Assembly (NCBI RefSeq): GCF_000013405.1
Contig: NC_007759.1
Span: 1,861,001 to 1,925,000 of the forward strand
DNA length: 64,000 bases
DNA from: Syntrophus aciditrophicus SB
GTDB lineage: Bacteria > Desulfobacterota > Syntrophia > Syntrophales > Syntrophaceae
Direction: 5' to 3'
In this document: piece after piece, positions 46,440 through 55,596 of the stretch
Numbering within the stretch: position 1 is the first letter of the stretch
Layout: each line of letters opens with the position of its first letter
The notes under the pieces: model-generated
The model's database searches: none
Told to the model about the DNA's origin: nothing
Seen by the model: only the letters and a program-made list of their open reading frames with translations
Program-made: the position numbers and the translations under genes

Positions 46440-47202
46440 ATGAAAAAGATAACAGCTTGTATAGCTTCAGTCATAGTGATGCTCTTCACAAGTCCTGTAA
46501 TCGACCAGGGCATTCGGTCAAGGCGGACATCGCGCCGGAGGCGGCTCTCATGGAGGAAGTCCTGTGTATCGCGGGAGCAGCCCTCGAACCGGAAGCCCTG
46601 GCTATCGCGGAAGCAGTCCTCGAACCGGAAGCCCTGGCTATCACAGAGGCGGCAGTGTTTATTACCGCGGATTCAGACCTTACACGAGACCTCCTTTTTA
46701 CCGCGGCGGAAGCCCTTATGGCAGTCGTTATCATGGTCGGGCTGGTTATTATTATCCCGGAGGTCGTTATTACGGCCGGGGAGCATATCATCATAGAGCT
46801 TACTGGCACGGAAGTGTCTGGATTGGCGCCGGGTTTGGCTGGTACGGATGGGGGCCGTCATGGTGGTGGGGTTACCCGTACTATTCATATTATTATCCAT
46901 ACTATTATGTCCCGTATTATTCTTATTACTATCCTTACTACGCAGTCCCGCCCACGGTGCAACCGGCCCCGGACCCGTCAACAGAAAAGCACTTTATATA
47001 TCCACGAGAGGGCCAGAGTGAAAAGCAACAGGCGGAAGATCAATATCAGTGCCACCGCTGGGCGGTTGAAAAAACCGGCTTTGATCCAACAACAGTCAAG
47101 CCGGGAGAACAGGAAGGTCAGAGCCAGGCGAATCGTTTATTGAATGACTACTGGAATGCAATGAGCACCTGCCTCGACGCTCTCGGGTACACAGTGAAAT
47201 AA
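46440..47202 (+). pseudogene. Tyr/Gly-rich secreted protein, frameshifted in the signal peptide
   Basis: The ATG at 46440 gives a good signal peptide start (MKKITACIASVIVMLFTSP). The mature protein, however, is in the next frame from 46501: AFGQGGHRAGGGSHGG, two copies of a 12-residue repeat, a Tyr/Trp-rich stretch (GYPYYSYYYPYYYVPYYSY) and a conserved-looking end (EDQYQCHRWAVEKTGFDP). Removing one A at about 46499-46500 joins them with a clean signal-peptidase site (TRAFG-Q). Either the gene is broken, the read has an error, or the shift is programmed. The GTG at 46564 could restart translation but without a signal. Confidence 0.7.
46567..46638 (+). repeat. 36-bp tandem repeat, two copies
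   Basis: Two adjacent 36-base units (46567-46602, 46603-46638) differ at two positions and encode YRGSSPRTGSPG twice. A third, diverged unit seems to begin at 46639 (YHRGGS). A repeat-number-variable segment inside the secreted protein. Confidence 0.8.
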
Positions 47203-47317
47203 TTGCATTCAATAAAACTATCATCTGTGGTGGATATTTAAAGACGCGAATCCATAAATGATCGGAGCCGGGTTTGCATATATTATTTCAATGTTTCCAG
47301 CGTGACAAAGGAGGTTT

Positions 47318-47767
47318 ATGCCGCGAGTCAAGATAGACTTACCGGATACATTCGATTTCTCAACGGATATTCGCCTGCGTTTCCGCGATATCAACGCGGG
47401 GCGGCATTTGGCCCACGACGCCGTCCTCTCCCTGGCTGAAGAGGCACGCTTCCTCTTTCTGGAGCATTTTGGCTACGCTCATTTGAACATCGAGGGGTAT
47501 GGGTATGTTGCCGCAGATGCCGCCGTTGTTTACAAATCGCAGGCATATTTCGGGCAGGTGCTCCGGATCGAGGTGGCTGTCCGGGATTTTAAGCGAAAAT
47601 CCTGTGATTTTGTTTATCGGCTCAGCAACAGGGAAACCGGACAAGAAGTGGCCCGCGCCAAAACCGGCATCGTTTTCTTTGATTACGAAACCCAGCAAGC
47701 GGTGATTGTTCCCGAAAGGTTCCGATCAAGGTTCGAAAGCAGAAGTCTATCCGCTCATAAAAATTGA
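47318..47767 (+). CDS. Hotdog-fold acyl-CoA thioesterase (YbgC/4HBT-like)
   Basis: 149 residues of the 4-hydroxybenzoyl-CoA thioesterase/YbgC group. The active-site region is RFRDINAGRHLAHDAVLSLAEEARF, where the family's Asp (D in RDINAGRH) and Glu sit. AAAGGAGG precedes the ATG. It hydrolyses an acyl-CoA; benzoate-degrading syntrophs carry many such enzymes, but the substrate is not shown. Confidence 0.85.
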   Translation: MPRVKIDLPDTFDFSTDIRLRFRDINAGRHLAHDAVLSLAEEARFLFLEHFGYAHLNIEGYGYVAADAAVVYKSQAYFGQVLRIEVAVRDFKRKSCDFVYRLSNRETGQEVARAKTGIVFFDYETQQAVIVPERFRSRFESRSLSAHKN

Positions 47768-47888
47768 AAAAATATAACATCAAGCGCGTGGAATGACGAT
47801 CAATTAACTTTCCCTGACCAGAAGTGAGTCGACAGTCTTCCGTTACTCCCAGGGCGATACTTTGTCAGAAATCTCTATCAGCAGAAAG

Positions 47889-48308
47889 TCATTCACCGAT
47901 GATCTTCACAAGCACCCTCTTTCTCCTTCTTCCGTCAAACTCGCCATAAAAGATCTGTTCCCAGGGCCCAAAATCCAGTTTCCCCTTCGTGATTGCAACA
48001 ACAACCTCTCGCCCCATGATTTGTCTTTTCAGATGGGCATCGCCGTTATCTTCCCCTGTTCGGTTATGCTGGTATCTTGAAATCGGTTCATGCGGCGCAA
48101 GATTCTCCAGCCATTTTTCATAGTCCTGATGCAATCCAGACTCATCATCGTTTATGAAGACGGAAGCTGTGATATGCATGGCATTGACCAGAACCAGCCC
48201 CTCGGATACGCCGCTTTCATTCAGGCATCGATTTACGTGATCGGTAATGTTGACAAACCCTCTTCGCACGGGTACATTGAACCACAATTCTTTGCGATAA
48301 GATTTCAT
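47889..48308 (-). CDS. yjbQ: YjbQ/UPF0047 family protein
   Basis: 139 residues, full length. Hallmarks: [55 protein letters not shown] (conserved His/Asn/Asp) and [18 protein letters not shown]. One E. coli member has weak thiamine-phosphate synthase activity, so the family is often labelled secondary thiamine-phosphate synthase; the true role is unsettled. Stands alone, transcribed away from the PNPOx-like gene. Confidence 0.93.
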   Translation of the reverse strand: MKSYRKELWFNVPVRRGFVNITDHVNRCLNESGVSEGLVLVNAMHITASVFINDDESGLHQDYEKWLENLAPHEPISRYQHNRTGEDNGDAHLKRQIMGREVVVAITKGKLDFGPWEQIFYGEFDGRRRKRVLVKIIGE

Positions 48309-48447
48309 GACCCTTCCACCCCCATGTTTTCATCGTCGGTATTTTAAGAAACGAACATAAAATTCTGTGAAGTTGCTTTTTTAACACGGTTTTAAAACAA
48401 ACATACAGATAAAAAACTTTGTCTGCCTCACTGGCATAGGAACTTAT

Positions 48448-49062
48448 ATGATCTTCGGAAAAAAGGAAAATGTCTCCACTCTGGATGACGTTCTCGAATC
48501 AAGTTGGAGGCTTCTCCATGAAGGTGCTCGTAACTTCAGGGACCCGTTCCACCAGGCAACCCTTACCACCATGGACGGCAACAAGCCTCAGAGCCGGATC
48601 ATCATTCTGAGAGAGTTTATAGAAGAAAACAGGACCCTGATCTGTCACTGTGATGCCCGGGGTTCCAAGGTTTCACAGATCCGGGACAATCCCAATGTAA
48701 GCTGGCTCTTCTATAACTCCGACAAGTGGCTGCAACTGCGTCTTTCCGGAACAGCTTCGGTCCATACCGACGACAAAACGGCTGAATCACAATGGGAAAA
48801 GGTGCCCTTTCATCATCGAATCAACTACTGCGCCGAAATCCCGCCAGGCTCCCCCACGGAAAAGCCGACTTCGGGAATTCCTGATTTTCTTCGGGATAAA
48901 GCACCGAAAATACTTGACATCCCGGAGGCCCGTAAAAACTTTGCCGCTATTGTCTGCCGATTCAATGAAATGGATTGGCTGCTGCTGAAATTGACGGGGC
49001 ACATCCGAGCGAAATTTACCTGGAAAGACAATCGAAGAGACGCATCCTGGGTTATTCCCTGA
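48448..49062 (+). CDS. Pyridoxamine 5'-phosphate oxidase-family flavoprotein
   Basis: 204-residue FMN-binding split barrel of the PNPOx-like type. FHQATLTTMDGNKPQSRIIILREF (FMN phosphate site), KVSQIRDNPNVSWLFYN and WLQLRLSGTASVHTD are diagnostic. The C-terminal PNP-binding part (MDWLLLKLTGHIRAKFTW) differs from PdxH, so it is probably a general flavin-dependent oxidoreductase rather than vitamin B6 synthesis. Confidence 0.87.
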   Translation: MIFGKKENVSTLDDVLESSWRLLHEGARNFRDPFHQATLTTMDGNKPQSRIIILREFIEENRTLICHCDARGSKVSQIRDNPNVSWLFYNSDKWLQLRLSGTASVHTDDKTAESQWEKVPFHHRINYCAEIPPGSPTEKPTSGIPDFLRDKAPKILDIPEARKNFAAIVCRFNEMDWLLLKLTGHIRAKFTWKDNRRDASWVIP

Positions 49063-49433
49063 TCACCGAACTATGAATCTCGATGATCCTAAAATGTTGA
49101 ACTCCATCAATCCGCCTTATTGAGATACTCTTCTTGAATTTAATCCGACATTATTAGACATACGAAAATCAGTAATGATCGTACGTGAAGGCAGTGTCAT
49201 TTCCTCTTTCAGAGCAGGTCTCAGAACCGGGGCCATTTGCCCGCCGGGACCAACCGTGTGAACGCATATCCGGTATTTTTTGAACAAGTCTATTCAGGTC
49301 ATTTCCGGGATATCGGACTTAAGAATCATTCGGGGAACAAACGGGAATCAAAGGCTGTGATAGCCATAGATTAAAATCGATAAATTTTTGTCATGGATTT
49401 TTTACAGTTATACTCATATGTGCTGAGCAAACA
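49063..49433 (+). other. Intergenic region with a weak promoter
   Basis: No gene is supportable. Near its end TTGTCA (49388-49393) and TATACT (49409-49414) are separated by 15 bp, a possible promoter for the next gene. The rest is moderately AT-rich with no repeat. Confidence 0.35.
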
Positions 49434-50372
49434 ATGACAGAGCGCATACAAGCCGCGGACGATCTTCTTCTCAGATGGCATGAGCTGGAGCGTCACACTG
49501 AACGGCTGAAAAATGATCTGATCCGGATGGATACGGATATAGACCTTAAAAAGGCCGAGTCAGCCTATGCGTCGCTGATGCGTCTGTATGTTATGCAGCT
49601 TTCTTTGCGGGCGCAGGCGGAAGACATTATTCAAACAATTCCGGATTACGATCCGGATTATGAACTGGCATCAGAAATTCGAATCCTTATTGCGCTCATC
49701 GAAATTCTTTTCTCACCGAGATTTGACATAACAGGAAAATATGGGAAAAGCGTGGCTGAGGCATTTCGCGACTCAGGAATTCCCTTATCCCGCCAGCTCG
49801 CATTCCTGGTTCTGGCGGCATTTTGCGAACTGTATCTGCAGCATGCCAAAAATAAAAATGCCATATTTCCGCTGAACGAATGGCTCTGCTTCAAATCAGT
49901 ATGCGCTCAGTGCCTGTCTGATTATCTGGATTGCATCGATCAAATCTGTTCTGTCTATGATCAGCATTTGTCATTCAGCAAAGATTTGGCGTCCCATGAA
50001 GAAATCACCCTGGCCCTCAAGGAACTCGTCAAGATTGGCTGGGAGAGACACCAGGGCCTCCGGATAGCAAAATTTCTGTATCAGCGTGCACATGGGCAGG
50101 AAACGGAGGAGGACGAACGCGTATTGTCAGAAGAGGTGCGAAACAATTTAGCGAAGTTCAACATTCGCCTCAAACGAAGGATGAAGCTTACCTGCATAAC
50201 AGGCTTCGTTTCCGGATATTGCACGGAACGTGGCTGCCCGAAGCGTTTTGTTGTACAGGCGGAGATTCGCAATCAGTTGAGAGCGCTTGAACCGGCCATC
50301 TGTCCGGAATGTGGTATTGCAATCATCCCCGAGAAAATCATGACAATCCTAAAAGGTGAACTCAAAGAGTAA
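49434..50372 (+). CDS. Unknown helical protein with C-terminal zinc-ribbon-like motif
   Basis: 312 residues, mostly helical and soluble. Residues 8-55 could form a coiled coil (LERHTERLKNDLIRMDTDIDL). A hydrophobic Cys-rich middle (FAVLAAFCELY..., FKSVCAQCLSDYLDCIDQIC) follows. At the C-terminus four Cys (GYCTERGCPKR and ICPECG) suggest a small zinc ribbon. No family is recognised. Good coding character and codon use like its neighbours argue it is real. Function unknown. Confidence 0.7.
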   Translation: MTERIQAADDLLLRWHELERHTERLKNDLIRMDTDIDLKKAESAYASLMRLYVMQLSLRAQAEDIIQTIPDYDPDYELASEIRILIALIEILFSPRFDITGKYGKSVAEAFRDSGIPLSRQLAFLVLAAFCELYLQHAKNKNAIFPLNEWLCFKSVCAQCLSDYLDCIDQICSVYDQHLSFSKDLASHEEITLALKELVKIGWERHQGLRIAKFLYQRAHGQETEEDERVLSEEVRNNLAKFNIRLKRRMKLTCITGFVSGYCTERGCPKRFVVQAEIRNQLRALEPAICPECGIAIIPEKIMTILKGELKE

Positions 50373-50504
50373 GTTTCCGTCAATCATTGAATTTTCGTAA
50401 CTGAAAGTTACTCTGTCCCTATATGGTTATCTCCGGGCAAATGTAAAAATAGAGAGGCCTGAAATTCAACTTTCATCCCTTCCATATCCTTCATGAGTAT
50501 TATC

Positions 50505-50533
50505 TTGACAGGAAAAACTGTTATTAATAAACT
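50505..50533 (+). promoter_or_regulatory. Promoter of the 2-hydroxyacid dehydrogenase gene
   Basis: TTGACA (50505-50510), a 17-bp spacer and TAAACT (50528-50533); start near 50540, about 47 nt before the ATG. Confidence 0.65.
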
Positions 50534-50586
50534 CCGTGCCGCAACAAAGAAATTTCCATCACATGAATAAAAAAGGAACTTCGTTG

Positions 50587-51516
50587 ATGAACATCCGCGT
50601 ACTTGCCACCTCTACACTGGTCGGTCCATACATCGACGAATTAGGACTGCGCTTTCCTGAATTATGTGTCGCTCCCTGTCGGTCTTCTGCCTGGAAAGCG
50701 GGGCTCGCCAGCGCGGAAGCCCTCATCGTTCTTTTATCCGAGCCACTGACCGAAGCGGACCTGGACCTTTGTCCGAACTTGAGGGTCATCGGCACGTACT
50801 CTGTGGGAATCAACCACCTTCCCATCACCTCTTGCCAGTCCCGCGGCATCCGCATAGTAAACACACAGGGAGTCTTAACGGATGCCACGGCCGATCTGGC
50901 CTTGACACTCCTTTTGTCCCTTACCCGACGGGTACGGGAAGGTGAAGCACTCGTGCGGTCCGGTCATTGGAAGGGCTGGGCTCCCGATCTCCTCCTGGGA
51001 ACCGGTCTTACAGGAAAGACGTGTGGAATTCTCGGCTCCGGTCCTATCGGCCGGGCTTTTGCGCGGCGAGTCTGGGCCATAGGCATGAAGGTCATCTTCT
51101 GGAACCGGGAAGGCAATCAGAAACCGGTGGATTTCGGAGTGGATATCGCTGCGCGTCTGCCTCTTGATGAGCTGCTGCGCCAAAGCGATGTGCTCTCCCT
51201 GCACTGCCCGCTGACGGATACGACTCGCGGCCTTCTCAACCGCGAGAAGCTGGATCTGCTGCCCCATGGAGCCTTTCTCATCAACACGGCCCGGGGCGGA
51301 ATACTCGATGAACAGGCGGTTATGGAACTTCTTCACCAGGGAAAGATCGGTGGTGTCGGTCTGGACGTCTACGAGAATGAACCGGATCTGGATCCCCAGT
51401 GGCTTGTGGCACCGCGAACCGTGCTCCTTCCCCACCTTGGTTCTGCGACTCTCGAGACGAGGGAAGCGATGGCGAAGTTGCTCTGCGATGGGATCGCTGA
51501 ATCCCTGCTGACCTGA
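50587..51516 (+). CDS. D-2-hydroxyacid dehydrogenase
   Basis: 309 residues of the D-isomer-specific 2-hydroxyacid dehydrogenase family. NAD-binding GILGSGPIGRAFARR, catalytic Arg in LINTARGGILDEQAV, Glu in GVGLDVYENEPDLDP and His in LLPHLGSATLETR are all present. The substrate might be glyoxylate/hydroxypyruvate, lactate or phosphoglycerate; the short length and lack of an ACT domain argue against a full SerA. The ATG at 50587 fits the family start MNIRVLATS. Confidence 0.9.
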   Translation: MNIRVLATSTLVGPYIDELGLRFPELCVAPCRSSAWKAGLASAEALIVLLSEPLTEADLDLCPNLRVIGTYSVGINHLPITSCQSRGIRIVNTQGVLTDATADLALTLLLSLTRRVREGEALVRSGHWKGWAPDLLLGTGLTGKTCGILGSGPIGRAFARRVWAIGMKVIFWNREGNQKPVDFGVDIAARLPLDELLRQSDVLSLHCPLTDTTRGLLNREKLDLLPHGAFLINTARGGILDEQAVMELLHQGKIGGVGLDVYENEPDLDPQWLVAPRTVLLPHLGSATLETREAMAKLLCDGIAESLLT

Positions 51517-51660
51517 AACGAAGCCGAACCGGGCATTGGATGCAATACCAGGGGAGATTCTCGATCTGCCAAGATTATCGCACATGATCATACAGGCTGC
51601 TGTTGCCCTGATAACGACATGATCTCTCGAGCGTCATTTTAATTTTCCGAGGTCCTCTTT

Positions 51661-52527
51661 TTGAAGAATGTCTTCATTATCACCCCAAGTTATCTGATCC
51701 GGAAAAAGCGCGACTTCAACCGCGGGATCAGACAGCTCTTTTCACTGGGTTTTAATGTCCTGAATCCGGAATTCCCGATCGCTCCTTCATCGCCGCAAGA
51801 AAAAGCGAATCAGATACACAGGGCTTTTTCCAACCCCGATGTCGATGTGATTCTGGCTCAGAGGGGTGGATACAGCGCAATGAAAACCCTGCCGTTCATC
51901 GATTTCGATTTCCTGAAGAAACATCCCGGAATTCTTGCCGGTTTCAGTGATGTAAGCGCTTTGCTCAATCCCATTTCCGAGCACACCGGACTGGTTACGC
52001 TCCATGCCCCGATGGTAGCCAATCTTGGAACTCCGACAGCCTTTACGGTCAGGTCCTTTATGAACGCCGTTAACGGGTGGCCCGAAAAAAACCTCTTCAA
52101 AGGCGCCCCGTTGAAGGTCTTCAATCCCGGTTTTGCCAGGGGCATTTTGAAGGGCGGCAATCTCGTCACCCTGACGGCTCTGATGAATACAAAATGGGAA
52201 ATCGACACGGATCGATCGATTCTTTTTTTTGAAGACGTCGACGAAAAACTCCATCGGGTCGATCGCTGTCTGACCCAGTGGATCCTCGCCGGAAAATTCG
52301 ACGGCGTTCAGGCTGTCATTCTCGGAAATTTCCGTGGAATCAGAAGCAGGCAGGTTTATGAGATTCTTGCCTCACAGATGGAAATAACGATTCCTGTTAT
52401 TTCCTGTCCCTGGATCGGCCACGTTCAGAACAAGATCACCCTTCCGGTCGGAGCACAGGTGGAGTTGAATACGGAGAGGAAGAGTCTCGTTATCACCGAG
52501 CTCTCCCTGCCTGGAGTCCGATCATGA
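51661..52527 (+). CDS. LD-carboxypeptidase, peptidase S66 family
   Basis: 288 residues, TTG start at 51661 (GAGG upstream). S66 serine peptidases trim D-Ala from murein tetrapeptides (LdcA) or cleave related substrates. Nucleophile Ser in GFSDVSALL, RGGYSAMKTLPFIDFD upstream, catalytic Glu in FFEDVDEKLHRVDR and His in WIGHVQNKITLPVG. Overlaps spmA by 4 bp, linking it to the SpmAB pair, itself connected to cell-wall or spore-core functions. Confidence 0.9.
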   Translation: MKNVFIITPSYLIRKKRDFNRGIRQLFSLGFNVLNPEFPIAPSSPQEKANQIHRAFSNPDVDVILAQRGGYSAMKTLPFIDFDFLKKHPGILAGFSDVSALLNPISEHTGLVTLHAPMVANLGTPTAFTVRSFMNAVNGWPEKNLFKGAPLKVFNPGFARGILKGGNLVTLTALMNTKWEIDTDRSILFFEDVDEKLHRVDRCLTQWILAGKFDGVQAVILGNFRGIRSRQVYEILASQMEITIPVISCPWIGHVQNKITLPVGAQVELNTERKSLVITELSLPGVRS

Positions 52528-53099
52528 ACATGATCTGGTTGATCCTGATCTCGGTCAGCATCGTTTTCGCCGTTTTTACAGGAAACTTGGAACCCTTTAC
52601 CAAAGCGATATTCGATGGCGCCAAATCGGCGGTGGAAACATCCCTGTACCTGCTGGGCATCGTATCAGTCTGGATGGGAATCACCAGGATTCTGGAAGAC
52701 TCCGGGTTGATTTATCGGATCGCCCATGCATTCCAGCCGATCATTTCCCGGCTTTTCAAAAACATCCCGGGGGACCACCCTTCCATTACCGCGATCACCC
52801 TCAATGTCCTGGCCAATCTCCTGGGACTTGGCAATGCCGCCACCCCTCTGGGAATCAAAGCCATGCAGGAACTCGATACCCTTAACCCGGACAAAGGGGC
52901 AGTCACATTTGAAATGATGATTTTTGTTATCCTGAACACCGCCAGCATTCAGTTGATTCCCTTTACAGTAATCGGCATCCTTGCAGCCTTCGGCGCGGAA
53001 AATCCGGCAGAGGTCGTTGTGCCGGTATTGATCGCCACGTTCATTTCAGCGGCAACGGCACTGATTATCCTCTTCTCTTTCAGGAAGATCCTTAAATGA
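52524..53099 (+). CDS. spmA: Spore maturation protein A homologue
   Basis: 191-residue membrane protein of the SpmA/nucleoside-recognition (Gate) family, about five helices. NVLANLLGLGNAATPLGIKAM is the family signature. In Bacillus SpmA and SpmB help dehydrate the spore core, yet both are widespread in non-sporulating Gram-negatives, where their transport role is unknown. Overlaps spmB by 4 bp. Confidence 0.92.
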   Translation: MNMIWLILISVSIVFAVFTGNLEPFTKAIFDGAKSAVETSLYLLGIVSVWMGITRILEDSGLIYRIAHAFQPIISRLFKNIPGDHPSITAITLNVLANLLGLGNAATPLGIKAMQELDTLNPDKGAVTFEMMIFVILNTASIQLIPFTVIGILAAFGAENPAEVVVPVLIATFISAATALIILFSFRKILK

Positions 53100-53626
53100 T
53101 TGAGCATGTCAGTTATCTATCCCTGATTATTATTCCCCTGTTCATTCTGTTCACGGTGCTTTACGGAACGTTTAAAAAAGTCCGTGTCTATGATTCCTTC
53201 GTTGCCGGAGCAAAAGAAGGTCCGGGTATCATCCTGAACATTTTCCCCTACCTGTTGACGATTTTTGTCGCTATTAAATGTTTTCAGGCTTCGGGAGCCT
53301 TCGATTGCCTCAGAAATATTTTTTACAGCGCCTTCGCTTTTCTGGATATCCCGATCGAAGTCATCTCCATGGCTCTTATCAAACCTCTTTCCGGCAGCGC
53401 ATCAACCGCGCTGTTTACCGACATCGTCAAAACAGCCGGACCGGATTCGACAGCAGCTCGAATGACCGCCGTGATCATGGGCAGTGCGGAGACGACCTTT
53501 TATGTTCTTGCTGTTTATCTTGGAGCAGTCAGCATCAGCAGAACGCGCTATCTTGTGCCCGTCTGTCTGGCTGCCGATTTCATCGGAATCATTGTCTCCA
53601 TCATCGTTGTGAGGTTGTTTTTTTAA
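53096..53626 (+). CDS. spmB: Spore maturation protein B homologue
   Basis: 176 residues, five membrane helices, SpmB family. Signature LIKPLSGSASTALFTDIVKTAGPDS and MGSAETTFYVLAVYLGAV. Works with SpmA as a probable two-part membrane complex. Directly followed, one base later, by the amidotransferase gene. Confidence 0.92.
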   Translation: MIEHVSYLSLIIIPLFILFTVLYGTFKKVRVYDSFVAGAKEGPGIILNIFPYLLTIFVAIKCFQASGAFDCLRNIFYSAFAFLDIPIEVISMALIKPLSGSASTALFTDIVKTAGPDSTAARMTAVIMGSAETTFYVLAVYLGAVSISRTRYLVPVCLAADFIGIIVSIIVVRLFF

Positions 53627-53627
53627 C

Positions 53628-54323
53628 ATGTGCCGGCTTCTTGGCATCACGAATTTCGAATTTTCAAAGCATCAGCAGATCGTCCTGAACTTCTGCGAAC
53701 TCGCCCGCAGCGGCATGGTCATGAAAGGTGATCCTCCCGGACATGCAGACGGATGGGGGGTGGCATTTTATCAAAACGGGGAACTGGAAGTTTATAAAAG
53801 CGGCGGCAACCTCCTCGAAGAGACAGATCAAGCCCTGGAACTTCTCAGCAAAACCCGCGAGTGCCCGGTTGTGATCCTTCATCTGCGCAAATCCGCCTGG
53901 AAAAACACCACTTCGTTCCGGCACGCCCATCCCTTCCGATACGGAAATGTCGCTTTTGCCCATAACGGCACGGTCTACGATTATAAAGAACTGATTCCAG
54001 ACATCACGCCTTCCGTTCTTCGCAAAGACGCTCTTGATACGGAAGTTTTTTTCCATCATTTCATGAGGAATCCCTCTCCTGAACTGGGGAAGGCCTTTCT
54101 CCATACCGTGTCTTTGATCAAAAGCCTCTGTCGCTATTCTGCACTCAACTGTCTTTTCAGCGACGGGCTCAAACTGTTCGCTTACCGGGATTATTCCAGG
54201 GAACCGGCCTACTATTCCCTTTTTAAAGCATTCTCCGGGAACTCATGTTTTATTTCTTCCCAGACTCTTGATAAAATCACCTGTTGGGAGTTGATGAAAA
54301 AGGAAGAGTTTCTTGTGGTATAA
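53628..54323 (+). CDS. Class II glutamine amidotransferase (YafJ-like)
   Basis: 231 residues beginning MCRLLGI, with Cys2 as the N-terminal nucleophile after Met removal. GHADGWGVAFYQNG, HLRKSAW and FAHNGTVYDY form the Ntn-type glutaminase site. No synthase domain is attached, as in E. coli YafJ and the egtC group; the ammonia acceptor is unknown. Co-directional and adjacent to spmB, so likely the last gene of this operon. Confidence 0.88.
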   Translation: MCRLLGITNFEFSKHQQIVLNFCELARSGMVMKGDPPGHADGWGVAFYQNGELEVYKSGGNLLEETDQALELLSKTRECPVVILHLRKSAWKNTTSFRHAHPFRYGNVAFAHNGTVYDYKELIPDITPSVLRKDALDTEVFFHHFMRNPSPELGKAFLHTVSLIKSLCRYSALNCLFSDGLKLFAYRDYSREPAYYSLFKAFSGNSCFISSQTLDKITCWELMKKEEFLVV

Positions 54324-54392
54324 CTGTACGGAACGGAGAATGAACGGCGAATCCCGTTGCTGAAAAGGGCATGATGAAGAGATTCCTCTTTT

Positions 54393-54815
54393 TTATGTCG
54401 TCAGAGCTTTCGCTCTTTCCTGAATGATGATGTCTTCTTCTCTGAGAACCTCGATGGAGAGTCCATGTGGCATTGGACGCCCGTCAGCGTTTACATGGAC
54501 AAAGGAGATAAAGCCATCGACAACGAATTCATCGTTTTTGCTCTTAACGACCTTCACGTAAGAGACAAGTCGGGTCTTACCGGTAAGAACCACCTTGGAT
54601 TCAAAGCGAAGGACGGTGCCCTTTGGAACAGGATTTTTAAAAAGCATCCCATGAATATTGACACAAACGATGTTTTCCGGCGCGGTCAGATTGGCGGCGG
54701 CAATAAAGCCGGCTTCGACAAACCACTTAGCCCCTTGACCGGCAAAGAGGGTGCCGTGATGATTCAAATCTGAACCCATAACAACATGATGTATTTCATA
54801 AGTTTTTAAGACCAT
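54393..54815 (-). CDS. Acyl-CoA thioesterase, hotdog fold (YciA/BFIT type)
   Basis: 140 residues. SDLNHHGTLFAGQGAKWFVEAGFIAA holds the family's Asn/His and Asp-equivalent catalytic region, and FVHVNADGRPMPHGL is the typical end. Such enzymes hydrolyse acyl-CoA with medium or short chains. Convergent with the amidotransferase gene; a short weak hairpin lies in the 69-bp gap. Confidence 0.88.
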   Translation of the reverse strand: MVLKTYEIHHVVMGSDLNHHGTLFAGQGAKWFVEAGFIAAANLTAPENIVCVNIHGMLFKNPVPKGTVLRFESKVVLTGKTRLVSYVKVVKSKNDEFVVDGFISFVHVNADGRPMPHGLSIEVLREEDIIIQERAKALTT

Positions 54816-54906
54816 ATGTCACCTTCCCTTGTTGGCTGTCTTTAGACAGAATTACCGGCAAGGGCGTTATCCGCCCTCTTGCACAGCCCTCTCTGATTCC
54901 TCCCTC

Positions 54907-55530
54907 TCAGGGATAATCTGAACTGTTAGAATTAACCAGAATGAGCCGTTTTTCCATGTCCTGCTTTGCTGCAGGATGTCGATTATCATGAGGGTTTTCT
55001 AAGAATATCTCTAATAATTCCTTTAAATCATCTAATTTGATCCTTACGGCGTCTGACACCCATTCCGATAAGGAAATCCCCTTATAAGCTACCAACATTT
55101 TAAGTATATTTGATGTTTCACTGTCTAAACGAAAATTAAATACTTCAGAGTTTTGTCGAGAAATATTTTTATCCTTATTCTCATGAGCATTGATTTGACG
55201 AATATTAGACCTTCGGGAGAAATAATCATTAATTTTATGATGTAATTCATGATCTGTATGATCTTTGAGAACTGAAATAATTTTCGTAGGATTTCCACGG
55301 AAATATTCCAGTAATGCATCCTTAAACTCTTCAATATCATTGAAGCCGAGTCGTTTTCGACAAGCGTCCCCTATTGTTTGATATGTTGTCTGATAACTTC
55401 TCGCGACTTCCTTTATCCCGACATTGATGGATGAAGTTATTGATAAGCCGCTAAAATAACGTCTTTTTGATATTTCGATGACCTCTAATACCTGGTCAAC
55501 TGTTTTTGACCGGAGCTTATTCGTTATCAT
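54907..55530 (-). CDS. AT-rich unknown protein with ribbon-helix-helix-like end
   Basis: 207 residues. Residues 30-70 look like a helical DNA-binding unit (GIKEVARSYQTTYQTIGDACRKRLGF). Residues 128-165 (EVFNFRLDSETSNILKMLVAYKGISLSEWV) resemble a ribbon-helix-helix/CopG-type segment. Base composition is lower in GC than its neighbours, suggesting transfer. No partner toxin is adjacent. Function unknown; a regulator is the best guess. Confidence 0.55.
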   Translation of the reverse strand: MITNKLRSKTVDQVLEVIEISKRRYFSGLSITSSINVGIKEVARSYQTTYQTIGDACRKRLGFNDIEEFKDALLEYFRGNPTKIISVLKDHTDHELHHKINDYFSRRSNIRQINAHENKDKNISRQNSEVFNFRLDSETSNILKMLVAYKGISLSEWVSDAVRIKLDDLKELLEIFLENPHDNRHPAAKQDMEKRLILVNSNSSDYP

Positions 55531-55596
55531 GGATATTGTCCCTTATCACTTTTGCGGTCATATGGCGATCCCTTGCCTTAATCGGCCTTTTTTTAA

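Noticed and set aside
46409-47143. 244-codon ORF overlapping the Tyr-rich protein in another frame
   Set aside because: It is a repeat-driven shadow frame (EALAIAEAVLEPEALAI) without signal peptide; the conserved C-terminus belongs to the other frame.
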